Source: Candidatus Dormiibacterota bacterium (GTDB lineage Bacteria; Chloroflexota; Dormibacteria; Dormibacterales; Dormibacteraceae). From it: 6,797 nt of DNA. The stretch is from contig CATPBF010000107.1 in the NCBI GenBank assembly GCA_955652585.1, positions 1 through 6,797 on the forward strand, in the 5' to 3' direction. Under the pieces are notes generated by a model. The model made no database searches. It worked only from the letters and a program-made list of their open reading frames with translations, and was not told where the DNA came from. The position numbers and the translations under genes are program-made. Position 1 is the first letter of the stretch. Every line of letters starts with the position of its first letter. This document shows positions 1-6,275 of the stretch, piece after piece.

Positions 1-135
1 ACCTGCACGGTCACCGTGACGTTCGACGGCAACGCGACCTACAACCTGGCGGGGCCCTGGACCGCGACGCTGACACTGGACGCCGGCCGGTTCACGGCGG
101 ACCTGGCCTCGAACTGCTGGGCGAGCAAGGCCTAA
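1..135 (+). CDS. C-terminal fragment of an unidentified, probably secreted protein
   Basis: Frame 1 is open from the left edge to TAA at 133-135 and gives 44 residues, so the start and most of the protein lie outside the window. The visible part is rich in Thr, Ala and Leu in alternating patterns (TVTVTF, TATLTL), which looks like beta strands. It has two cysteines, at visible residues 2 and 40, that could pair in an exported protein. I do not recognise a family. The neighbouring downstream gene is a predicted lipoprotein, so an extracytoplasmic role fits, but that is inference. A terminator-like hairpin follows 27 bases after the stop, suggesting that its transcript mostly ends before the sigma-factor cluster. 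Confidence 0.55.
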   Translation, partial: TCTVTVTFDGNATYNLAGPWTATLTLDAGRFTADLASNCWASKA

Positions 136-162
136 AACCTTCTTCACGCCCCCTCTCCCTGA

Positions 163-184
163 CCCTCCCCCCAAATGGGGAGGG
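163..184 (+). terminator. GC-rich hairpin, likely intrinsic terminator of the first gene
   Basis: A perfect 8-base stem (CCCTCCCC at 163-170, GGGGAGGG at 177-184) closes a 6-base loop and is followed by GAATTT. The T tract is only three bases, so termination may be incomplete. The flanking text (TCACGCCCC, CCCTCTCCC) resembles the gap at 2156-2266, so this may also be a member of a palindromic intergenic repeat family. Confidence 0.5.
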
Positions 185-227
185 GAATTTGCAACCAAAT
201 ACACGGCTGCCGCATCAAACAGGCAGA

Positions 228-243
228 AGCGTGTCCCCACGCT
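228..243 (+). promoter_or_regulatory. Small leader hairpin just upstream of a ribosome binding site
   Basis: AGCGTG (228-233) and CACGCT (238-243) form a perfect 6-base stem with a 4-base loop. It ends three bases before the GAAGGA ribosome binding site (246-251) of the lipoprotein gene. It could keep the leader unpaired at the binding site or stabilise the mRNA. A chance inverted repeat of this size in GC-rich DNA is also possible. Confidence 0.25.
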
Positions 244-258
244 CCGAAGGAAAGAATC

Positions 259-798
259 ATGCGACGCACCATCCCGACCCTGGCTCTGATGTTGATTTGC
301 GCTTGCGGCGCCGCCAACGGCGCGAACGGAACGCCCGCTCAGGCGACGGCGAGCCCGGTCGCGCTCAACTGCACCGCCTCGGGCGCCGCCTCGGCTTTGT
401 GGCCGGCCGCGCCATCCGCTTCAGCCACGACGCCCGCCATCGTTTCCGCGGTGGCCGATGGAGACACGCTGAAACTCACCTTTGCCTCAGGGACGCCGCA
501 GTTCGAGGTTGCCCCGGTTGGCAGCGCCCACTTCACCGTGGATCCCAGCGGCCGGCCGGTCGATCTCGCCGGCACCTCGGGAGTCCGCATCGTACTCCGC
601 GGCTTTCGCGGTGATGTGAGCAACTACAACGGCGCAGCGCGCTTCACTTCATCGGGCCCGATCCTGCTGGAAACGGGAGCGATCGGAGACTTCGAGGGCG
701 TGGTCAGCTTCGGCGCCGGTGTGAGTCGACCGGCTTGTGCAAACGTGACCGCGAGTTTATCCACGCTCACCTTCCACTTCATCGCCAGCGGCACCTAG
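259..798 (+). CDS. Predicted lipoprotein with an AMIN-like domain
   Basis: This 179-residue protein starts at ATG 259, preceded by GAAGGAAAG with good spacing. An ATG at 175 lies in the terminator-like hairpin with no ribosome binding site and is not the start. The N-terminus has two arginines, a hydrophobic stretch (5-13) and I-C-A-C ending at Cys16, an acceptable lipobox, so I predict an acylated protein on the outer face of the membrane. A low-complexity Ala/Thr/Pro/Ser spacer follows to about residue 60, then a beta-rich domain (about 60-175) with a DFEG motif at 144-147 and cysteines at 38 and 160. The same layout occurs in the protein at 1371-2141, where an RLVID ending makes an AMIN-like assignment reasonable; AMIN domains are known in envelope proteins, where they direct localisation. 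The gene ends 28 bases before the sigma factor and is probably co-transcribed. I infer a role in envelope sensing with that pair. The ligand is unknown. Confidence 0.75.
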   Translation: MRRTIPTLALMLICACGAANGANGTPAQATASPVALNCTASGAASALWPAAPSASATTPAIVSAVADGDTLKLTFASGTPQFEVAPVGSAHFTVDPSGRPVDLAGTSGVRIVLRGFRGDVSNYNGAARFTSSGPILLETGAIGDFEGVVSFGAGVSRPACANVTASLSTLTFHFIASGT

Positions 799-826
799 GC
801 GCAGCCCCGAGGCATCAGGAAGCAAC

Positions 827-1369
827 ATGATGAGCGCAGTGATGGAGCAGCGGCCATCTGCCATCCAGCGCGCCACCGAGGGTGACGCGGACTCCTTCGC
901 GATGCTCATCGACCCGCTGCTCAATCCCGCGTACAGGCTCGCAGCCGTGATGCTCTCGGACCGCATGGCGGCCGAGGATGCGGTTCAAGAGGCATCGGTG
1001 AAGGCGTGGCGCAACCTGCGCCAGCTTCGCGGTGACGAGAGCTCGCTGCGAGCGTGGTTTCTGTCCATCGTCGCCAACGAGTGCCGCATGACGCGGCGCC
1101 GGCGCTGGTGGTCGGTGGTGAAGTCTGCGGACGTCGAATCCGACCGGCGGACCGATGGGCCCAGTCAGGAGGCATTGACCGACCTCAGGCGTGCCATCGC
1201 TCGCCTCAGTCCTGACGAGCGCCTGCCGCTGGTCCTCTACTTCTACCTCGACCTGCCCTTGGACGAGGTCGCGCGCACGCTGCGCGTGTCGCCGTCCGCC
1301 GCCAAGTCGCGAATCTATCGCGCCGCGCGCCGGCTTCGCTCCGACCTGACCCTCGAGGAGGTGTCCTGA
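827..1369 (+). CDS. ECF-type RNA polymerase sigma factor
   Basis: This 180-residue protein has the two-domain ECF (group 4) layout and usual length. Region 2 spans about residues 24-93 and includes the acidic D51-A-V-Q-E helix followed by KAWRNL (59-64), then W77-F-L-S-I-V-A-N-E-C-R and a basic RRRR run at 90-93. A polar linker (about 100-116) lacks region 3. Region 4 (about 119-174) has LSPDERLPLVLYFYLDLPLDEVA and a helix-turn-helix ending SPSAAKSRIYRAARRLR, which would bind the -35 element. ATG 827 is chosen because AGGA at 817-820 is six bases upstream; ATG 830 is nearly as good. The stop lies one base before the next ATG, so the downstream membrane protein is translationally linked, the usual arrangement for a sigma factor and its anti-sigma factor. 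It probably directs RNA polymerase to its own promoter and an envelope-related regulon, neither of which I can define here. Confidence 0.93.
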   Translation: MMSAVMEQRPSAIQRATEGDADSFAMLIDPLLNPAYRLAAVMLSDRMAAEDAVQEASVKAWRNLRQLRGDESSLRAWFLSIVANECRMTRRRRWWSVVKSADVESDRRTDGPSQEALTDLRRAIARLSPDERLPLVLYFYLDLPLDEVARTLRVSPSAAKSRIYRAARRLRSDLTLEEVS

Positions 1370-1370
1370 C

Positions 1371-2141
1371 ATGAGCCAGAATTTCCGCCGCGACCTGAAC
1401 AAAGAGTTCGACGCCATCAGCGGGACGCCCAGCCCGGCGCTGTCCGCACGCGTGCGCTCGGCTCTGGAGCAGGACAGGCCGGCACGGACCGGTCCGTTCT
1501 GGATGGCCGGCCTGGCCGCGGGTCTGATCGCGGCCATCGTGGTCGGGGTGCTGGTGGTGGCGAGCTTCAACCGGCACCAGACGAGCATCCTGCCCGGAAC
1601 CGCGCCGACCCCGAGCGCGAGTCCGAGCGCGAGGCAGAGCCCGAGCCAGAGCCCGAGCCTGACGCCCAGCCCCAGCCCGGCGCAGACGCCGTCCGACTCC
1701 AACCTTCCGGCCTTCGTTTGCGCGGGCCCGGTCTCGCTCGCGGGCACCCAAACGCCCGCGGTCGCTTTCGTGGACGCGGTGCGCACCGGCACCCACGCGG
1801 GATACGACCGCGTGACGATCGAGTTCAACAACGGAGAACCGGCCAACGTGGACATGAGCCCTCATGCCGGGACCACCTTCACGCAAGGAGCCAGCGGCCA
1901 GCAGGTCACGCTCCAGGGCAGCACAGGCATGCTCGTGATCATCCACGGCGCCGACGAGCACACCGCCTACAGCGGCTCGATCGATATCAAGACTGGCTAC
2001 TCGGTGCTCGTCGAGCTGCGCCAGGTGGAGGACTTCGAAGGCACGGTGCAGTGGGGCCTGGGCCTGTCGAAGACTGCGTGCTACCGCGCCTTCTACCTCA
2101 CGAACCCGGTGCGGCTGGTGATCGACATCCAGAACAGCTGA
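1371..2141 (+). CDS. Putative membrane anti-sigma factor with an outer AMIN-like domain
   Basis: This 256-residue protein starts at ATG 1371 with GAGGAGG at 1355-1361, inside the end of the sigma gene. Layout: a cytoplasmic N-terminus of about 42 residues with a predicted helical stretch (SPALSARVRSALEQD), one membrane helix (about 43-66), a Pro/Ser/Thr linker (75-110), and an outer domain (about 115-255). The outer domain has Cys117 and Cys237, DFEG at 221-224, and the ending PVRLVIDIQN typical of AMIN-like domains. It matches the lipoprotein at 259-798 segment by segment. Position and topology argue for an anti-sigma factor that holds the ECF sigma factor at the membrane. I see no HxxxCxxC zinc motif in the N-terminus, so it is not a classical zinc-dependent anti-sigma domain. 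The role is inferred from context; it could instead be a sigma-regulated surface protein. Confidence 0.75.
   Translation: MSQNFRRDLNKEFDAISGTPSPALSARVRSALEQDRPARTGPFWMAGLAAGLIAAIVVGVLVVASFNRHQTSILPGTAPTPSASPSARQSPSQSPSLTPSPSPAQTPSDSNLPAFVCAGPVSLAGTQTPAVAFVDAVRTGTHAGYDRVTIEFNNGEPANVDMSPHAGTTFTQGASGQQVTLQGSTGMLVIIHGADEHTAYSGSIDIKTGYSVLVELRQVEDFEGTVQWGLGLSKTACYRAFYLTNPVRLVIDIQNS
1611..1659 (+). repeat. Two 12-base tandem duplications encoding the Pro/Ser linker
   Basis: CCGAGCGCGAG occurs at 1611-1621 and 1623-1633, a 12-base period. AGAGCCCGAGCC occurs perfectly twice, at 1636-1647 and 1648-1659. Both are in frame and encode Ser-Pro-rich text between the membrane helix and the outer domain. 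Such repeats can expand or shrink by slippage in four-residue steps, changing linker length without breaking the frame. Confidence 0.7.
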
Positions 2142-2198
2142 CGGCAAGTCATAACTCACGCCCCTCTTGTTCAATAGGGCGGAACTCCCCCCTTTGAG

Positions 2199-2230
2199 GC
2201 GCCGGGCCTGGCGAAGCCAGCTCCCGGCGC
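2199..2230. repeat. 32-base two-tier palindrome in the gap before folE
   Basis: GCGCCGGG (2199-2206) pairs with CCCGGCGC (2223-2230). Inside it, after a one-by-two internal bulge, CTGGC (2208-2212) pairs with GCCAG (2216-2220) around a GAA triloop. This gives 13 pairs, far more than chance. It lies 57 bases after the stop of the membrane protein gene and is not followed by a T run, so it resembles a REP-like intergenic element or a mRNA-stabilising hairpin more than a standard intrinsic terminator. Confidence 0.6.
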
Positions 2231-2243
2231 ACCCCTCTGCCGG

Positions 2244-2265
2244 CCCTCTCCCCTTGGGGAGAGGG
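2244..2265. repeat. CCCTCTCCCC/GGGGAGAGGG hairpin, possible terminator
   Basis: A perfect 10-base inverted repeat (2244-2253 and 2256-2265) is separated by only TT, so the real loop would open one or two pairs. It is followed by GATACATT, not a T tract. Together with the 32-base palindrome it could separate the sigma-factor cluster from folE. The same CCCTC-type motif appears after the first gene (151-184), which points to a dispersed intergenic repeat. Confidence 0.5.
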
Positions 2266-2275
2266 GATACATTGG

Positions 2276-2308
2276 TGCGGACCCAACGACCAGCTCAAGG
2301 AGTCCGCA
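2276..2308 (+). promoter_or_regulatory. Inverted repeat enclosing the folE ribosome binding site
   Basis: TGCGGAC (2276-2282) pairs perfectly with GTCCGCA (2302-2308), which ends directly before the folE ATG. The 19-base loop contains AAGGA of the Shine-Dalgarno AAGGAG (2297-2302), whose last G is in the stem. The left arm could alternatively be released by TTGG (2272-2275) pairing with CCAA (2283-2286). The shape suggests translational control, but no known riboswitch class is recognised. Confidence 0.35.
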
Positions 2309-2962
2309 ATGTCCAGCTTCGCCTTCGACCCGGAAGAGACCACCCACTGGGAGACGAGTCATCCGCGCACCATCGCCCCCGAGAAGTGGAAGAAGTTCGA
2401 GGGTTACGCCGCCGAGATGTTCTCGGCCTTCGGGATGGACCTCGACACGCCGGGCACGAAGACCACCCCGACCCGCTTCGTGCGCGCGCTCTTCGACGCC
2501 ACCAACGGCTACGAAGGCGATCCCAAGCTGCTCACCGCCTTTCCGACCGAATGCCGCGGGGGCCCCGACTGCAGCATCGCGCAGGTAATCGAAGGCCCGA
2601 TCGAATTCTTCTCGCTATGCGAGCACCACGCGCTCCCGTTCCACGGACACGCGTACATCGGGTACATCGCGCACGAGGAGATCATCGGCATCTCCAAGCT
2701 GACCAGGCTCGTGCGCGTCTTCGCCCGGCGCTTCACCGTCCAGGAGCGGGTCGGGGTCGAGGTCGCCGATGAGCTGGTTCGCCTCCTGCAGCCGCATGGG
2801 GTCGCGGTGCACCTGAATGCGATGCACCTGTGCACGCAGATGCGCGGAGTTCGTGAAGCGCACTCGCGGACGTTGACCTCGTTCTGGCGCGGCAACTACG
2901 AAACCGATCCTCAGCTCCGGACCGAGTTCCTTCAGGCGGCAATGATGCCGGCGAACCACTGA
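2309..2962 (+). CDS. folE: GTP cyclohydrolase I
   Basis: FolE converts GTP to 7,8-dihydroneopterin triphosphate and formate, the first step of tetrahydrofolate (and other pterin) synthesis in the cytosol. The 217-residue length is normal for the family. The zinc-site core C104-E-H-H107 and the third ligand C175 (in HLC, 173-175) are present, as are the family motifs SKL (129-131), VQER (144-147) and MRGV (178-181), and the TLTS segment (188-191). T53-P54-T-R56 matches the usual TP.R stretch near the N-terminus. The first 25 residues are a loosely conserved extension. ATG 2309 has AAGGAG six bases upstream. The gene is separated by 167 bases from the upstream cluster and is followed after five bases by a reductase, so the two probably form one transcript. 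It looks intact, with all catalytic residues in place. Confidence 0.96.
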   Translation: MSSFAFDPEETTHWETSHPRTIAPEKWKKFEGYAAEMFSAFGMDLDTPGTKTTPTRFVRALFDATNGYEGDPKLLTAFPTECRGGPDCSIAQVIEGPIEFFSLCEHHALPFHGHAYIGYIAHEEIIGISKLTRLVRVFARRFTVQERVGVEVADELVRLLQPHGVAVHLNAMHLCTQMRGVREAHSRTLTSFWRGNYETDPQLRTEFLQAAMMPANH

Positions 2963-2967
2963 CCGGA

Positions 2968-3774
2968 GTGCTGTCGGCGTTCGAGGTCCTCTTCGAGGCG
3001 GACGTCCCTTCTTATGCGCTGCCAGAGAAATTGGGCAGGCTGTATGGCCCCCTCGGTTTTGTCGACCGGGTCGTGTACTCGAATTTCGTGTCCTCGGTGG
3101 ACGGCGTGGTGACGCTCGGCTCCGGGGTTTCCGCGGGCTCGGTGATCAGCGGGAAGAATCCCGCCGACCGTTTCTTGATGGGGCTCCTGCGCGCGTGCGC
3201 CGATGCCGTGGTCATCGGCGTGGGCACCCTGCGTGCGACCCCAGGCCATCTGTGGACCCCGGCTCATGTTTTCCCCGATTTCGCCACCGAGTTCGCGGCG
3301 CTGAGAAGCAAACTCGGGCGGAGCCCAGAACCGCGGCTTGTGATCCTGAGCAACCGCGGCGAGCTGGACTTCGATCACCCGGCGCTGAAGGGCGCGCTGA
3401 TTCTCACCACCAAGGACGGGGCCGAGCGGTGCAGCGGCCGCGTGCCGCACACGTGCGAGGTGATCAGCCTGGGCAAGGGCAAGAGCGTGAACATCAAGCG
3501 CGCGTTCGCCGAGCTGACCCGGTTGGGATATCAGGTCGTATTGTCGGAGGGCGGGCCGCACGTCATCGGCGAGCTGATCAAGGCCGAGCTTCTCGACGAG
3601 ATGTTCCTGACGCTCTCGCCTGTGCTCGCCGGACGAAACAAGGAACGCCGCCTGGGGATGGTGGAGGGGGCGGAGCTCCTACCGAAGGTTCCGGTCTGGA
3701 GCCGCCTGCTCAGCGCCCGGCGCCAGGCCGATTTTCTTTTCCTCCGTTATGGATTACCGCGCCCCTCTAGCTGA
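2968..3774 (+). CDS. RibD C-terminal/dihydrofolate reductase-like NADPH reductase
   Basis: This 268-residue stand-alone member of the RibD_C (dihydrofolate-reductase fold) family has no N-terminal zinc deaminase domain, so it is not a full RibD. Family motifs are NFVSSVDG (39-46), PADR (65-68), LLRACADAVVIGVGTLR (73-89), SEGGPH (193-198) and LLDEMFLTLSPVLAG (208-222), covering the nucleotide-binding and substrate regions. These also match the general pattern of mycobacterial Rv2671, a RibD homologue reported to reduce dihydrofolate. Start is GTG 2968; GGAG (2965-2968) is too close to serve it, so translation may depend on coupling to folE, whose stop is five bases upstream. Next to folE, a dihydrofolate or other pterin reductase role is my preferred inference; reduction of a riboflavin pyrimidine intermediate is the alternative. 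The last 28 bases overlap the end of pepN on the other strand. Confidence 0.85.
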   Translation: MLSAFEVLFEADVPSYALPEKLGRLYGPLGFVDRVVYSNFVSSVDGVVTLGSGVSAGSVISGKNPADRFLMGLLRACADAVVIGVGTLRATPGHLWTPAHVFPDFATEFAALRSKLGRSPEPRLVILSNRGELDFDHPALKGALILTTKDGAERCSGRVPHTCEVISLGKGKSVNIKRAFAELTRLGYQVVLSEGGPHVIGELIKAELLDEMFLTLSPVLAGRNKERRLGMVEGAELLPKVPVWSRLLSARRQADFLFLRYGLPRPSS

Positions 3775-6224
3775 TCGAAGGCGCGCGTTCGCAGCGCCCG
3801 CTTGATCTCGTCCTGCGACTCGAGCAGCGAGCGCCGCGCAGGCCCGGGCAGGTCCCGGGCGAGCCACTTGTCGGTGAGCGTGACGACCTCGGGCGTGACG
3901 ATGGTCATCGGGTACATCCACCTCGCAAACATCAGAGCCTCATCGATGTCGTGCGATTCCCAGAACGGCAGCAGCATGTCGAAGTAGGGCTCGGCGTATT
4001 CCGCCAGGAGGGACTCCTGGTCGGGCCGATGGAAACCGTCGGCGATGGCCCTTTTGGTGGCGAGAGATGCGCGCCCGTTGGTGATCGCGTCCCAAGCTTC
4101 CGCTTTGGCCTCTGGCAGAGGACGGGCCGCCCGGGCGGCCGCGGCGGCGCGGTGCCCGATGTCCGTCGGGTCTCGCTCGAGCTCGTCGGCTATCACCTCC
4201 GGCCCCGCGGCACCCACGGTGGCCAGCGCTGTCACGGCCGCCCAGCGGACGGCGAAGTCCACGGTCAGGCCATCGAGTCGCGTTTTGCCGTCGAGCAGCC
4301 CCGCCACCCAATCCAGGTCCGCGGGCCGGCGCGCCGCATCGATGAACGTATAGGTCCAGTGCAGCTGGAGGTCGCTGCCAGGCGGGATCCGCTGCAGCCG
4401 GTCGAAAGCCGCCCGTGCGACGGCCTCGCGCAGTTCGCCACGACGCGCGAGACTTGCGAACTCCTCGAACGCCGTGAATGTGCGGAAGATCAGCGACTGA
4501 AATATCGCTGGATCGGTCTCGACGTCGATGCATCGAATTGAGATGTCGACGTACTCGCCGGCGCGGAGCTCAGCGTTGCGCACCATGTCCCACAGGCTGC
4601 CCCATACGACCGCGCGAGCCAGATCATCGTCGAGCTGCAACCGACCCTTGAGGAGAACATCGAGCGAGCCGGGATCGAGCGCGACTCTCGCGTAAGCGAG
4701 ATCTCCGTCGTTGAGGAGCGCGAAGTGACTGGCGACTGCGCCCGCGAGCTGCGGCACCGGCGTATGCGCCCCGTCCACGTCGAGCTCGATCGTCCGTCGC
4801 CGCTCGAATGCCCCGTTGTCACCGGCGACGTCGAACAAGCCAATCCGCAGGTGATGGGGGCGCAGGACAGGGTGCGATTCGGGCGCCGTCTGCACCACCG
4901 CGGCCGACTTGATGCTGTTGCCTTCGACCTCCAGGTCCAGGGCGAGCTTGTTGAGGCCCGCCTCCTCCAGCCAGACACGGGCCCACGCTTTCAAGTCGCG
5001 CCCGGATGCGTCTTCCAGCGCCGCGAGAAAGTCGGCGAGGGTGGCGTTGGCGTAGGAGTGGCGCTCGAGGTAAATGTGAACGCCGTCGAAGAAGGTCTCC
5101 TCTCCCAACCACGCCGCCAGCTGTTTGAGGACCGCCCCGCCTTTGTTGTAAGTGATCTTGTCGAAGTTGAGATGGACCGATTCGACATCGGGGATGTCGG
5201 CCACGATCGGGTGGGTGGTGGGCATCTCATCCTGAATCCTCGCGGCGACTTTGGTCTCCGCGGCGAACCAGGTCCACGCGTTCTTGAACCGGGTCGCCTC
5301 GGCGCTGGCGAGGCTGCCCATGTAGGTGGCGAAGCTCTCGTTCAGCCAGAGGTCGTCGAACCATTTCATCGTGACGAGGTCGCCGAACCACATGTGCGCC
5401 ATCTCGTGGAGGATCGTCTCCGCCCGCTTCTGGCGCGCGGCTTGCGTGACCCGCGAGCGGAAGATGTACCTCTCGTTGAAAGTGACGCATCCAGGGTTCT
5501 CCATTGCGCCTGACGAGAACTCGGGCACGAAAAGCTGGTCGTACTTGCCGAACATGTAGGGAATGCCGTAGCGCGACTCGAAGTAGTCGAGGCCCTGGCC
5601 GGTGAGCTCGGCGATCTCGTCTGGGTCAAGGTACGGCGCGAGCGACTGCCGGCAGTACACGCCCAGCGGAACGTCCCGGTGTTGAATGTGGACGGAGTGG
5701 TAGTGGCCCGCGACCACTGCGGCCAGGTATGTGGAGATGACCTTGGTGACGGGAAAATGCCAGACCCCTCGGTCGTTCTTGGCGCCTGCCATGTTTGACA
5801 CCACCGTCCAGCCGGCCGGCGCCGTGACCTGGAATTCGAAAGTGCCTTTGATGTCGGGCTGGTCGAAGCACGCAAACATGCGATGCGCGTCGTTGCTTTC
5901 GAAGCTGGTGTGCAGGTAGTCGCGCCCGTCGAGCGGGTCCCGGAAGCGAGACAGGCCGGTGCCGTCGTGCATGTACTTCGCGATCGCCGACACCTTGAGC
6001 TCGTTCTGTTCCTCGAGGTCGGCAAGCTCGATCCGTCCGCCGTCGAAGGCGTCGGCCGCCAGCGTTCTTCCGTTCAGCTCGATGCGCTCGACCGCCGGTC
6101 CGATGAACTCGATGAACGTGCCGGCGCCGGGCCGGAGGCACCGGAACGCGACAGTCGTGCTGGATGCGAAGGTTTCGTCGCCGCCAGCCAGGTCCAGGTG
6201 CACGTCGTAGCGCGGCTCTGACAC
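3747..6224 (-). CDS. pepN: Aminopeptidase N, M1 zinc metallopeptidase
   Basis: PepN removes N-terminal residues from peptides during cytosolic peptide turnover; no signal peptide is seen. From GTG 6224 it is 825 residues. Visible parts: N-terminal beta domain with the FDQPD motif (120-124), the substrate exopeptidase motif G239-A-M-E-N, the zinc site H273-E-M-A-H277 with E296 eighteen residues later (HEXXH-X18-E), and the likely catalytic Tyr359 in ITYNKGG. An ERAP1-type helical C-terminal domain follows from about residue 500. The sequence resembles actinobacterial PepN closely. That homology continues upstream of GTG 6224: the same frame reads NNLTRDEARTRAAL, matching the usual NLTREEA N-terminus, up to an ATA at 6278 with AAGG seven bases before it. 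The true protein is therefore probably 843 residues, or the start is damaged. Stop TAA (3749-3747) lies inside the convergent reductase gene. Confidence 0.96.
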   Translation of the reverse strand: MSEPRYDVHLDLAGGDETFASSTTVAFRCLRPGAGTFIEFIGPAVERIELNGRTLAADAFDGGRIELADLEEQNELKVSAIAKYMHDGTGLSRFRDPLDGRDYLHTSFESNDAHRMFACFDQPDIKGTFEFQVTAPAGWTVVSNMAGAKNDRGVWHFPVTKVISTYLAAVVAGHYHSVHIQHRDVPLGVYCRQSLAPYLDPDEIAELTGQGLDYFESRYGIPYMFGKYDQLFVPEFSSGAMENPGCVTFNERYIFRSRVTQAARQKRAETILHEMAHMWFGDLVTMKWFDDLWLNESFATYMGSLASAEATRFKNAWTWFAAETKVAARIQDEMPTTHPIVADIPDVESVHLNFDKITYNKGGAVLKQLAAWLGEETFFDGVHIYLERHSYANATLADFLAALEDASGRDLKAWARVWLEEAGLNKLALDLEVEGNSIKSAAVVQTAPESHPVLRPHHLRIGLFDVAGDNGAFERRRTIELDVDGAHTPVPQLAGAVASHFALLNDGDLAYARVALDPGSLDVLLKGRLQLDDDLARAVVWGSLWDMVRNAELRAGEYVDISIRCIDVETDPAIFQSLIFRTFTAFEEFASLARRGELREAVARAAFDRLQRIPPGSDLQLHWTYTFIDAARRPADLDWVAGLLDGKTRLDGLTVDFAVRWAAVTALATVGAAGPEVIADELERDPTDIGHRAAAAARAARPLPEAKAEAWDAITNGRASLATKRAIADGFHRPDQESLLAEYAEPYFDMLLPFWESHDIDEALMFARWMYPMTIVTPEVVTLTDKWLARDLPGPARRSLLESQDEIKRALRTRAFDQLEGRGNP

Positions 6225-6229
6225 GAGCG

Positions 6230-6243
6230 CCGCACGCGTGCGG
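6230..6243. repeat. 14-base perfect palindrome near the pepN start
   Basis: CCGCACGCGTGCGG is its own reverse complement and ends six bases upstream of the GTG at 6224. If translation starts at the ATA further upstream it is simply coding sequence (the ARTRAA part of the conserved N-terminus). If GTG were the start it would form a hairpin over the ribosome landing site. It is probably coincidental in GC-rich coding DNA. Confidence 0.3.
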
Positions 6244-6275
6244 GCCTCATCACGGGTGAGGTTGTTCCGGGTGGT

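Noticed and set aside
189..217. Possible ECF-type promoter (GCAACC or GGAATT followed by GCATCA) before the lipoprotein gene
   Set aside because: The match to GGAAC/CGTC-type elements is poor and the spacing had to be chosen to fit; one genome window cannot support it.
175..258. Upstream ATG extending the lipoprotein by 28 residues
   Set aside because: The ATG lies in the loop of the terminator-like hairpin, has no usable ribosome binding site, and would bury the signal peptide; ATG 259 has a good one.
815..2174. Long open frames on the - strand opposite the sigma and membrane genes (346 and 322 codons)
   Set aside because: Arg/Ala/Gly/Leu-rich text typical of antisense frames in GC-rich DNA; they overlap convincing + strand genes and show no family motifs.
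2142..2308. Tetrahydrofolate riboswitch upstream of folE
   Set aside because: The gap is filled by palindromic repeats; I see none of the conserved junction sequence of the known folate riboswitch.
4125..4140. 16-base perfect palindrome GGCCGCCCGGGCGGCC
   Set aside because: It lies inside pepN, coding an Ala/Arg-rich helix; such palindromes arise easily from GCC/CGG codons.
4725..5513. 262-codon + strand frame inside pepN
   Set aside because: Antisense shadow of the M1 catalytic region; its composition reflects reverse-complement codons and no domain is recognisable.
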